Source: JBCCXL01 sp039191605 (GTDB lineage: Bacteria > Acidobacteriota > Thermoanaerobaculia > Multivoradales > JAHZIX01). From it: a stretch of 64,000 nucleotides of DNA. Each line of letters begins with the position of its first letter. Position 1 is the stretch's first letter. The DNA is taken from contig JBCCXL010000018.1 in assembly GCA_039191605.1 (NCBI GenBank), forward strand, positions 1-64,000. Reading direction: 5' to 3'. Below the pieces are notes generated by a model. The model searched no databases, was not told where the DNA came from, and saw nothing but the letters and a program-made list of their open reading frames with translations. Of the stretch, positions 43,706 through 51,187 are shown in pieces. The position numbers and the translations under genes were made by a program.

Positions 43706-44602
43706 TCAATCCTGCTGCTGAAGGTGATCGTTGAGGGCTCGGACGATGTGCTTCGTCCGCTGGCTGCAGAAGTCCTCGAGAGTCTTTCGCACCTCGGGGT
43801 GGTCGTTGCTGATCTGCTCCAGGGCCGGTTGGGTGAGCTCGATGGTGGTCACCGTACCGAGGGCCGTCACCGTCGCCGTACGGGGCTGCCGGAAGATCGC
43901 GCCCATCTCGCCGAAGAAAGCGCCGGCCTCGAGCTGATCCAGCAGCACCGGCTCTCCTTCGAGGCCCCCGGTGGTCACCGAGACTCGGCCATGCACTACC
44001 AAGAAGAGGCCGGAGCTGCGGTCCCCTTCCCGCAGGATCACCTCTCCATCCTGGAAGACTCGCAGACAGGTGAGGGTGAGGACCTCTTCCAGAACCTCGG
44101 TGTCGAAGAGGGTGAAGAGGGCCGAGCTGGCGACCTCCGAGGTTTCCCCCCGGGGCCCGACGGGTGCTTCTTCCCCACGGTGATTCTCGCCAACCCTGTT
44201 GCCGGCAGCCGATTCTGAATCAGCGGAAGCTGGCGCAGTCTCCTGCGGGACGGGAGAGGGTTTGGGATGAATGTTGGAGGCCTCCCCGGTGATCAATTCC
44301 GCCAGCTCTCCATGGAGCCGAGGACGATCCGGCGCCAGCTGGAGGATGAGCTTGTAGAACACGATGGCTCGGGCGTGGCGGCCGTCCGTGACGTAGTAGC
44401 GGGCGAGGCCGCGATAGATCTCCACCGCTCGCTCGCGGTCGCCCACCAGGGCGAACACATCCCCTTGTTGGCGCAAGAGCTTGGGATCTTCGGGGCTGCG
44501 GTCGAGGGCCTCGTCGAGAGCTCGTAGGGCACGGTCATACTCACCTCGAGACAAATAGTCTTCGAGATGCTCCATGCGTGGAGGAAGAAAGGGAAGCCTC
44601 AT
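43706..44602 (-). CDS. TPR protein with C-terminal cyclic-nucleotide-binding domain
   Basis: A 298-aa protein. Residues about 10-105 hold two to three TPR-like helices (DYLSRGEYDRALRALDEALDRSPEDPKLL, QQGDVFALVGDRERAVEIYRGLARYY). A linker rich in Pro/Glu/Ser follows. Residues about 165-285 are a Crp/EAL-type cNMP domain: FQDGEVILREGDRSSGLFLVVHGRVSV, then FFGEMGAIFRQPRTATVTALG, matching the phosphate-binding cassette GE-x-x-x-x-x-x-x-R-T-A. There is no DNA-binding HTH after it, so it is not a CRP regulator. A second start lies 27 bp downstream. It probably senses cAMP or a similar nucleotide and acts through protein contacts. Confidence 0.85.
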   Translation of the reverse strand: MRLPFLPPRMEHLEDYLSRGEYDRALRALDEALDRSPEDPKLLRQQGDVFALVGDRERAVEIYRGLARYYVTDGRHARAIVFYKLILQLAPDRPRLHGELAELITGEASNIHPKPSPVPQETAPASADSESAAGNRVGENHRGEEAPVGPRGETSEVASSALFTLFDTEVLEEVLTLTCLRVFQDGEVILREGDRSSGLFLVVHGRVSVTTGGLEGEPVLLDQLEAGAFFGEMGAIFRQPRTATVTALGTVTTIELTQPALEQISNDHPEVRKTLEDFCSQRTKHIVRALNDHLQQQD

Positions 44603-44891
44603 CTAGGGCATTCGTCCGGGAAATCCAATCATCTAAGGGGAGAACTTCTTTGTTGCGACAGGAGGATAGCAGAGTCGACTCTGGCACTCGTGCGGCAGCT
44701 GGTGTATATTTACGCCTAGTTACCGTTTCCTTCTATCGCGAAGAACCTAGGCTCATTCCTTCAGCATTTCAGGGCTGAGCCGCCGCGATTCTTCCTGCTC
44801 GCAGTCTCACGTGTTCCATCACTTGCTGCCTCGAGCTCGTCCGCCCTTCAATCATTCCGCTTTCTGCGCCCTGGCGCCGAGGAGAACTGAC

Positions 44892-45584
44892 ATGCCTTCC
44901 TCTTTCCAAGCACCGTCTTCCAATGCTTCTATCTCGTCTTCCTATCGTCGGCCAAACGCTTCCCGGATCCTGCTGTGGTCTGTTTTTCTGCTCATCGTTC
45001 TGGGGCTGACAGCTCCGTCAGCTCAGGCTCAGGGCGAGGGCGACTACGCAGACCTGGCCGCTCTGGTGACTCCTGGGGAGGAGCATCGAGCGATGGCCGA
45101 AGAGGCTGGGGAGTTCAACTATCAGTCCACCCTTTGGATGATTCCGGGGCAGCCGCCGGCGGTGAGCGAGGGGGAGAGCGTGCGCCAGGTGATTCTCGAT
45201 GGGCGCTACATACGGGAGGATCTCACTGGGGACATCATGGGGCAGCCCTTCAGCGGAATTGGCATCAGCGGCTACGACCGGGTGTCGAAGCAATATCGCT
45301 CCATCTGGATCGACAGCATGGGCACGGGCATGCTCAGCTTCATCGGTACTCCCTCTGAAGAAGATGAGCGCACGGTGGTTTACCAGGGAGACTTCGTCAA
45401 CCCCATGACCCAGCAGAATGAGGCGATTCGTAGTGTCTACACCACGGTGAGCGCCGATGAGCAGCACTTCTTCTACTACGTCACGGCTCCCGGAAGCGAG
45501 GAGCGCCTGCAGATGAAGATCATCTACTGGCGCAAGGGTTCAGAGAGGCCGCCGGCGGCGAAGGGTGAGCCGGCGGCTGAGTAG
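44892..45584 (+). CDS. Secreted DUF1579-like protein
   Basis: A 230-aa exported protein. The signal (ILLWSVFLLIVLGLTAPSAQA) ends before QGEG. The mature part resembles DUF1579 proteins: AEEAGEFNYQSTLWMIPGQPPAVSEGES, then VILDGRYIREDLTGDIMGQPFSGIGISGYDRVSKQYRSIWIDSMGTGM, a beta-barrel-like repeat pattern. Function of the family is unknown. GAGGAG precedes the ATG by about 7 nt, which rejects a start 81 bp upstream. It lies next to the sulfatase gene, convergent with it. Confidence 0.8.
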   Translation: MPSSFQAPSSNASISSSYRRPNASRILLWSVFLLIVLGLTAPSAQAQGEGDYADLAALVTPGEEHRAMAEEAGEFNYQSTLWMIPGQPPAVSEGESVRQVILDGRYIREDLTGDIMGQPFSGIGISGYDRVSKQYRSIWIDSMGTGMLSFIGTPSEEDERTVVYQGDFVNPMTQQNEAIRSVYTTVSADEQHFFYYVTAPGSEERLQMKIIYWRKGSERPPAAKGEPAAE

Positions 45585-45660
45585 GCTTCGTATCGCTGGT
45601 CCTTCGGTGGGCTCTACGGTGGGTTCTTCTGTGGGCCTGCTTCTTCAGCCCGCGGAGGAG

Positions 45661-47175
45661 CTACTCCGGCTGAATTCCCGGCCGTAGCTCCCGAGGCTCG
45701 AAGCCCACCTCTTCGTAGGTTGGGGAAGGCGGAGCGACCTTGGCCGGCAGGTTTGAGCGGAGGCGGTGGAGGACTTCCTCTACCGCCTCCGTCGGTTGAG
45801 CAGCGAGGTTTCGCAGCTGGGCTTCGTCTCGGCGCAGATCGTAGAGCTCCTCGGAGCCGTCGGCGTAGCGGATGTAGCTCCAATGGCGCCAGTGCAGGCT
45901 GTGGTGCCCCGGTCCATGGGTGCTGAGGGCCGGCCGGCGTCGCACCGGCTCTTCCCCCGGGTCTCGCAGCAGAGGAAGGAGCGAGCGGCCGTCGAGTCGC
46001 TTCGGGGCCTCGATACCGCAAAGCTCGGTCAGAGTGGGGTAGAGATCCGTCAGCTGCACCGGCTGCTGAACTCTACGCCCCGAGGGCAGGCCGGGACCAG
46101 CGAGGAGCAGGGGCACGCGGGTGGCTTCTCGCCACAGGCTGTACTTGCCGAAGCGTCGCTTCTCGCCGAGATGAAAGCCGTGATCGCTCCACAGCACGAT
46201 GATTGTGCGCTCCCCGTAAGAGCTGTCGTCGAGGCCGTCGAGGAGGGTGCCGAGATGCTCATCGGCATAGTGGAGGGCGGCGAGATAAGCGCTGACCGCC
46301 TGGGGCTGTCGCTGGGCCGCGTCAATGGCTTCGTAGACATCTCTCTCGGTGGAGCGCTGTGCCGCTGCCGGGAGATCCTCGAGATCTTCGGGGTCATCGT
46401 TGGGCAGCTGGATCTCGTCGGCGGGAAAGAGGTCCCAATGTTTTTGCGGCAGATACCACGGCATGTGGGGGCGATGGAGGCCAATGGCGAGAAAGAAGGG
46501 CTCCTCCAGGGCTCCCTGGCGCAGCTGTCGGGCCGCCCAGCCGGTGAGGGCCGGGTCGCGGCCGCGGCCGCTGACCATCGTTCCCCAGTCGACGTGCTCC
46601 GCCAGGCCTTCGATGCCGTGGGCCGGCAGCTGCGCTGGTTGAGGGCGCTTGCCTACCCGGGGCCGAAACCACAGATCCCACGCCTGCCGCTCCTCCCGAG
46701 CGCCGTGGTAGACCTTGCCGGCGCCGTAGAGCTGATAGCCGGCGCGCTGGAAGGCCTGGGGCAGGGTGCGGGTTCGGGGCAGGGCGGCGCGGAAGGGCTG
46801 CCCGTTGTAGTACACCCCGGAGGAATGGGGAGCGCGGCCGGTGAGCACCGCGGTGCGCGATGGGTTGCAGGCGGGAGCATCGGCGTAGGCCGCTTCAAAC
46901 AGGGTGCTGCGCTCGGCGAGGCGGCGGAAATTGGGGGTCCGGGCGTCCGGATGCCCGCCGAAGGGCTCGATCCAGTCGTTGGCATCGTCGAGGACGATGA
47001 ACAGAACGTTGGGTTTGGTGTTGGGACTCGTCGCGGACTCCGCCGGCTGGGTTGCCGAACATCCAAAGCCGGTCACAAGCGACAGGGCGAGAAGCGGCGC
47101 AAGCAGCTTTCGGAGCCAAGGCATAGCGTTGATGAAAGGCAGGGCACGAGCGATAGAGCGCTGGGGGTTCACCAT
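45661..47175 (-). CDS. Formylglycine-dependent sulfatase
   Basis: A 504-aa sulfatase of the iduronate-2-sulfatase-like group. The modification motif CNPSR is at 103-107, where the Cys would become formylglycine. LDDANDW at 62-68 supplies metal ligands, as does WSDHGFHLGEKRRFGKYSLWREATRVPLL further on. It would remove sulfate from a sugar or related ester. The N-terminus has a hydrophobic segment (LLAPLLALSLVTGFGCS) that could be a lipoprotein signal, though the lipobox is imperfect. No ribosome site distinguishes ATG 47175 from ATG 47124. No anaerobic sulfatase-maturase gene is in the window. Confidence 0.92.
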   Translation of the reverse strand: MVNPQRSIARALPFINAMPWLRKLLAPLLALSLVTGFGCSATQPAESATSPNTKPNVLFIVLDDANDWIEPFGGHPDARTPNFRRLAERSTLFEAAYADAPACNPSRTAVLTGRAPHSSGVYYNGQPFRAALPRTRTLPQAFQRAGYQLYGAGKVYHGAREERQAWDLWFRPRVGKRPQPAQLPAHGIEGLAEHVDWGTMVSGRGRDPALTGWAARQLRQGALEEPFFLAIGLHRPHMPWYLPQKHWDLFPADEIQLPNDDPEDLEDLPAAAQRSTERDVYEAIDAAQRQPQAVSAYLAALHYADEHLGTLLDGLDDSSYGERTIIVLWSDHGFHLGEKRRFGKYSLWREATRVPLLLAGPGLPSGRRVQQPVQLTDLYPTLTELCGIEAPKRLDGRSLLPLLRDPGEEPVRRRPALSTHGPGHHSLHWRHWSYIRYADGSEELYDLRRDEAQLRNLAAQPTEAVEEVLHRLRSNLPAKVAPPSPTYEEVGFEPRELRPGIQPE

Positions 47176-47556
47176 GGCGGGTTCTTACCCCAATGGCTTG
47201 GGAGTGGCAAGACTTCGCAGCGTGATCGAGCTTACGGAAGACCCCTTTCAAGGGGCTTGTTCATAGGCCCCTTTCGCAGGTTGCGGCCGCATGGTGGTGG
47301 CCGCTGAAGCGTGGAGGTGCCGAATCTACTCATCCAGGGCGAGTCGGCTGCGGCGTAGAAGCTGCCCCTGGGTAGCCCGCGTCAGCGGCAGGGTTCGCGG
47401 TGTTTGCCGCATTGCCGGTGGTGCGTTTTGAGGGGGCTGGTGGACGCTTGTCCAGGTGATGTCTAGGGCTTGTTGGGCCTGCATTCGATGATCGTAGAAC
47501 TTTTGTCTCAGAAAACAGTACGATGGTACAAACCTGTGAATACCGGAGATGGACTC
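47176..47556. other. Divergent intergenic region
   Basis: This 381-bp gap holds the promoters of the sulfatase and the lipocalin-like gene. CCCCTTTCAAGGGG is a small perfect palindrome near 47242-47255. No gene is supportable. Confidence 0.5.
47503..47532 (+). promoter_or_regulatory. Possible promoter of the 47557 gene
   Basis: TTGTCT (47503-47508) and TACAAA (47527-47532) are separated by 18 bp. Each matches the consensus at four of six positions. It lies about 25 bp upstream of the gene's start codon. Confidence 0.3.
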
Positions 47557-48183
47557 ATGATTCGTTACGCTTTTGATCGTTTCCTTCAGCCCTCTTGCGT
47601 CTTGCTTCTCGCCTTGGTGATGACCTTTGCCTTCAGTGGCCTCACCTCGGCTCCGGCCGTAATGGCTGACGACGCCTCGGCTTCCACCTCTGCTCCTACC
47701 GCTGAACTCGCTTCCGCCGCTGAGCTCAGTCCCTCACAGCAGGCCTTCGAGCTGCTCAAGGGTCTTTCCGGGACCTGGATCGGCAAAGGTGCCTATAGCG
47801 CCGGTGGGGACGCCTTTCCGGCGAAGCATGAATACCGGGTCACCGCCGCCGGCCATACCGTGATGGAGGTGCAGAACGTCGGCACCGATCACGAGATGGT
47901 CAGCATGTTCTACCTCGAGGACGGCCACCTCGTGCTGAATCACTATTGCGCTGGCGGTAACCAGCCGAAGATGGCCCTCGACGAGAGCCTCTTTGCCGCA
48001 GAGGGGACGCTGAATTTTGACTTCCTCGGCGGCACCAATCTCGACCCCAAGACCGATGGCCACATTCACGGCGGCCGCTTCCACCTAGCAGACGACGGCA
48101 CCCTCAAAGCCACCTGGCTCTCCTGGAGCGAAGGACAGCCCGTCGGCGAGCTGGTCTTCACCGTGCAGCGGGAAGAGGGCTGA
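47557..48183 (+). CDS. Secreted lipocalin-like hypothetical protein
   Basis: A 208-aa exported protein. The signal (VLLLALVMTFAFSGLTSAPAVMA) ends before DDAS. After a short Ser/Thr/Ala linker comes a beta-rich domain: LLKGLSGTWIGKGAYSAGG, YRVTAAGHTVMEVQNVGTDHEMVSMFYLEDGHLVLNHYCAGGNQPKM. The HYCxxGNQPxM signature recurs in secreted, uncharacterised beta-barrel proteins I recall as DUF1579-like. GGAG lies 8 nt before the chosen ATG. It is followed closely by the 48253 gene. Confidence 0.8.
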   Translation: MIRYAFDRFLQPSCVLLLALVMTFAFSGLTSAPAVMADDASASTSAPTAELASAAELSPSQQAFELLKGLSGTWIGKGAYSAGGDAFPAKHEYRVTAAGHTVMEVQNVGTDHEMVSMFYLEDGHLVLNHYCAGGNQPKMALDESLFAAEGTLNFDFLGGTNLDPKTDGHIHGGRFHLADDGTLKATWLSWSEGQPVGELVFTVQREEG

Positions 48184-48252
48184 GGGCGTCTGTAGATTTT
48201 GTAGAGACGAGTCTAGCTACACTTAGCCTTCATCGAAGACTGGACTTTATTG

Positions 48253-49215
48253 ATGACGAGCAAGTACCGCAGCGAAGCCTTCACAGTAGTTTTTGCGCTG
48301 CTGTTCATTACCTGCTTGGTGGTGCTTGTATCCACGAGCCTAGTACCTCTCGAGGAGGGACCGGTTCCAGCGGTTGCCGAGGAAGAAGCTACGACTGGGT
48401 TCGGAATGGGGCGTGGGGAGTGGCTAGATCTCACCTTAGCGCTGGTCAACATTGGCCTAGTTCTGTTGACCATCATGGTGGCCTTGGTGGGGATCTGGGG
48501 TGGTCAGCTGGTTGAGGGGATGGTGCGTAGAGAGGTCAAGGAGCAGCTACAGAGCGCGCAGGAGCAGATGGACCGGCAGGTAAAGGACGCTGAGGGGATG
48601 CACTCCGAGCTGCGAGGGCTCTTAGCTGAGACAAGGCTGAGCTCGAAACAGGTACAGGATCTGCTCACTGCGCGTCTTTACAACACGAATGCTCTAACCT
48701 TCGGACGGCTGGCACGAGACGAGGGGAACTTCCGCGAGGTCAAGCGCAATGACCTTTTGTCTCGCGCCCTTGCCTTCGCTAATCTCTCCTTAGAGCTCTT
48801 CGATGAGCTGATGAAGAGAGGGGACAAGGGACAGGCGGAAGGTTCTTCCCCATCGACGGCGCAGGGTGTTGAGAAGGAGCTGCGAGTTCTTCGCCTTCGA
48901 GCCGTGAACAATCTGGTCTTCTACCGCGCTCTGCAGGGGGATTCTAGCCAGGCTGAGAAAACCTTGAGGTTGGCCGAAGAGCTACGGGAGTTCGGATTGA
49001 ACGACGTCAAGGGGCGGGCAGGTATGTTGCTCACCTGGGTTCGCGCTGTCGGTGAGTTTTGCCGTGATGATCCTGAGCAAGTAAAGCGAATGCAGCAGAT
49101 GCTGTTATCGATTCGCAAGAATGCTGCGATCACGGACGAGATGGGAGCAGAGCTAAAGCAATACGAGAATTGGGTCGGTAAATTGACCGATGCTCAGCAG
49201 GATGCTGCAACATGA
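48253..49215 (+). CDS. Two-TM protein with coiled coil
   Basis: A 320-aa protein. TM1 (FTVVFALLFITCLVVLVSTSLV) and TM2 (LDLTLALVNIGLVLLTIMVALVGIW) flank a short acidic loop. A coiled-coil-like segment follows (EGMVRREVKEQLQSAQEQMDRQVKDAEGMHSELRGLLAE), then a helical region with a TPR-like feel (RLRAVNNLVFYRALQGDSSQAEKTLRLAEELREF). No family recognised. The DNA is less GC-rich, with TTA, CTA and GTA codons scarce elsewhere, hinting at later acquisition. A TTG one codon upstream is an alternative start. No clear ribosome site. Confidence 0.78.
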   Translation: MTSKYRSEAFTVVFALLFITCLVVLVSTSLVPLEEGPVPAVAEEEATTGFGMGRGEWLDLTLALVNIGLVLLTIMVALVGIWGGQLVEGMVRREVKEQLQSAQEQMDRQVKDAEGMHSELRGLLAETRLSSKQVQDLLTARLYNTNALTFGRLARDEGNFREVKRNDLLSRALAFANLSLELFDELMKRGDKGQAEGSSPSTAQGVEKELRVLRLRAVNNLVFYRALQGDSSQAEKTLRLAEELREFGLNDVKGRAGMLLTWVRAVGEFCRDDPEQVKRMQQMLLSIRKNAAITDEMGAELKQYENWVGKLTDAQQDAAT

Positions 49216-49277
49216 GCCTCGAAGACTGAACCTGCTGCGTCGCTGAGCTTTTCTGGGGAGTGTTTCAGGGCATCAGA

Positions 49278-49302
49278 AAAGCCCAGCCTGAGGCTGGGCT
49301 TT
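49278..49302 (-). terminator. Intrinsic terminator of the small leftward unit
   Basis: Perfect 11-bp arms (49278-49288 and 49292-49302) with a 3-nt loop. Read leftward, GGCTGGGC is followed by TTTTC. It also lies 63 bp past the stop of the rightward 48253 gene and could stop that transcript too. Confidence 0.85.
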
Positions 49303-49465
49303 CGTAGGGAGCGAAGGCGGTGCTGTGGACTAGTGCCAGACGACATGATCAGTCCGACTTCCGCCTGGAGCTACTCGCTTTAGGGAACAGAGCCCTGAAG
49401 TGAAGGGCCGGGAACAGGTCTCGGGGAACAGGATGACTCCCGGCTTGAGTCAGTGGGATGGAAGC

Positions 49466-49518
49466 AAGGGTCCGCACTCTTCTAGATGAAGAGTTTCAAG
49501 CTTCTTAGGCGGACCCTT
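49466..49518 (-). ncRNA. Nested inverted repeat, possible structured RNA
   Basis: Outer arms 49466-49475 and 49509-49518 are perfect 10-bp complements (AAGGGTCCGC / GCGGACCCTT). Inside, 49476-49482 and 49488-49494 form a 7-bp hairpin around a 5-nt loop. The remaining inner stretch holds AAGCTT. In leftward RNA the outer stem begins right at the stop codon of the 10-codon ORF. It lies between a promoter-like site and a terminator, so it may be part of a small RNA or a peptide leader. An overlapping frame could also be coding. Confidence 0.4.
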
Positions 49519-49550
49519 CAGACTTCGTAATCACCTTCGTAGATCGTCAT
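49518..49550 (-). CDS. Candidate 10-codon ORF with strong ribosome site
   Basis: ATG at 49550-49548 opens the peptide MTIYEGDYEV and ends at TGA. GAGGTG is 7 nt before the ATG, an excellent Shine-Dalgarno match and spacing, better than most genes in the window. Beyond the stop, the -1 frame stays open to a TGA at 49452-49450 and would end in LEECGPLLPSH, giving about 33 residues in all. So this could be a leader peptide, a small gene with a frameshift or sequencing error, or chance. A TATAAT promoter candidate lies about 100 bp upstream. It matches no family I know. Confidence 0.35.
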   Translation of the reverse strand: MTIYEGDYEV

Positions 49551-49647
49551 GATGCCTCACCTCTCTGGTGCTTGGTTGATCATCGCAGTGAGACCGAGTG
49601 CGATTGACGGGCTGTCGCGCTGGTTCTGCACCCTTGCTTGGGAATCG

Positions 49648-49675
49648 ATTATACCTCGACGCTCTTCGCCGTCAT
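49648..49675 (-). promoter_or_regulatory. Candidate promoter of the small leftward unit
   Basis: On the minus strand, a perfect TATAAT (49653-49648) sits 16 bp downstream of ATGACG (49675-49670), which matches the -35 consensus at four of six positions. Predicted transcription would start near 49641 and give a leader of about 90 nt before the 10-codon ORF. The surrounding 49216-49849 stretch has no other supportable gene. Confidence 0.5.
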
Positions 49676-49849
49676 CGTGACCACGTGGCTGCTTCATCAA
49701 CTCTCGGTAGCTGCTTGGGACTTGCCGGTTTGGACAGCTTTTCTGTGCCCCTTGCCTCACCCAGAATAACGTGACCCAGGAGGGCAGAATTCCAGGAAGC
49801 CGGTCCGTGGATGCGGTCTTGTCCTGAGATCAAGTTCTCCCGCTTGGCT

Positions 49850-50974
49850 CTAGGACTGAGCCTCTTCCGATGCCACGACACCTGCGACCGGGACGGCAAT
49901 GGCGGTGGTATCCGGCGGTAGGGAGCTGGTGGGGTCGTCGGGGGAGGGGCCGAGGAGGACGGCGATCCAGCGGGTGGAGGGACGTCGCTCCATGGCGATT
50001 TTGATCACCATGGTGAGGGGCGCGGAGAGGAACATGCCCACCGGCCCGAGGAGCCAACCCCAGAACACCAGGGAGACGAAGACCACCAGGGTGGAGAGGC
50101 CGAGGCCGCGGCCCATGAGTCGGGGCTCAACGAGGTTGGCGAGGACGAGGTTGATCAGCACGTAGCCGGCGGCGAGGTAGAGAGCGCCGCTGGGGCCGAG
50201 CTGCACCAGTGCCAGGAGCACCGCGGGAATGGCGGCGAGGACGGAGCCGATATTCGGCACGTAGTTGAGCAGGAAGCCGAGGATCGCCCACAGCAGGGCG
50301 AAATCGACGCCGATGATCAGGGCCCAGAGGCCGATGAGAGCGCCGGTAGCGAGGCTGACCACGGTCTTGATGGAGAGATAGCGCTTGATGTCTCGGGTGA
50401 CCCGTCGCAGGTAGTCGAGGGTGTCGCTCTTGGCGCCGAAGGCGCTGCGGATCTTGTCCGGCAGGCTGGAGGCCTCCAGCAGCATGAAGAAGACCGTCGC
50501 CAGAATCAGCAGGAAGTTACCGAAGGCGCTGCTGAAGGAGGTCAGCACGCCGGCAGCCAGGGAGAGGGCGGAGCTCAGCTCGACCTCCCCCAGCAGGTCG
50601 TCCACCGTGATGTTTTGGTCCAGGACTTGGGGAAGCTTGACCTGGGAGGTGAGGTCCATCAGCTCGGTGCGCACCCGCTCCTCGTAGAAGGGCAACCGGT
50701 TGGTGAAGCGGTCGAGGGTGCCGCCGACGTAGTAGCTCAGCAGCAGCAGCGGCACCATCAGGCCCGCCAGCACCAGAGTGGCAGCGAGCCAGGTGGGAAC
50801 CTTGCGCCGCTCGAGGGCGGCGACCCCGGGATGGATGACCACGGCGAAAAACACCGCCAGCAGGAAGGGCACCAGCAGCCCCTGGGCGCTCTGGGCGGAG
50901 AAGAGCAGGTACACCACGCCGCAGCCCACCAGCAGGGCTCGGACGCCGGAGGAGATGAGTTTTCGTTGGCTCAT
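49850..50974 (-). CDS. AI-2E family transporter
   Basis: A 374-aa multi-pass membrane protein of the AI-2 exporter / PerM type. Hydrophobic helices at the N-terminus (LVGCGVVYLLFSAQSAQGLLVPFLLAVFFAVVIHPG) lead into a soluble stretch, and the conserved second half includes GVDFALLWAILGFLLNYVPNIGSVLAAIPAVLLAL and LVEPRLMGRGLGLSTLVVFVSLVFWGWLLGPVGMFLSAPLTMVIKI, the family signature. Members export small molecules or act in Na+/H+ exchange; substrate is not deducible. A GTG start three codons upstream is possible. A Pro/Asp/Thr tail ends the protein. Confidence 0.92.
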   Translation of the reverse strand: MSQRKLISSGVRALLVGCGVVYLLFSAQSAQGLLVPFLLAVFFAVVIHPGVAALERRKVPTWLAATLVLAGLMVPLLLLSYYVGGTLDRFTNRLPFYEERVRTELMDLTSQVKLPQVLDQNITVDDLLGEVELSSALSLAAGVLTSFSSAFGNFLLILATVFFMLLEASSLPDKIRSAFGAKSDTLDYLRRVTRDIKRYLSIKTVVSLATGALIGLWALIIGVDFALLWAILGFLLNYVPNIGSVLAAIPAVLLALVQLGPSGALYLAAGYVLINLVLANLVEPRLMGRGLGLSTLVVFVSLVFWGWLLGPVGMFLSAPLTMVIKIAMERRPSTRWIAVLLGPSPDDPTSSLPPDTTAIAVPVAGVVASEEAQS

Positions 50975-51187
50975 GGATGACACAGATTCGAAGGCCCAGT
51001 TTCGACGGGCCAGTTTCGAAGGAACAGACCCGAAGCGTTCGTTGTTCGTTAGCGGGGCCGAATCAATGAGGTGAGGAATCCGCCTTCATGCTAGCAAACG
51101 CGGACCGGCTCTGGCCGAGAGATCATCTCTCCGAGGCCAGCCCTCCCAAGACCCAGAGGTGGGCAGCAGAGCAGCAGGCTTCGGGCC

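Noticed and set aside
49518..49550. TGA before a hairpin as a selenocysteine codon
   Set aside because: The reading after TGA is short and has no family resemblance; stem position does not fit a SECIS well, and no selenium gene is in the window.
49557..49760. A 67-codon leftward frame ending just before the 10-codon ORF
   Set aside because: It starts at a GTG with poor ribosome site, overlaps the promoter candidate and resembles no family.
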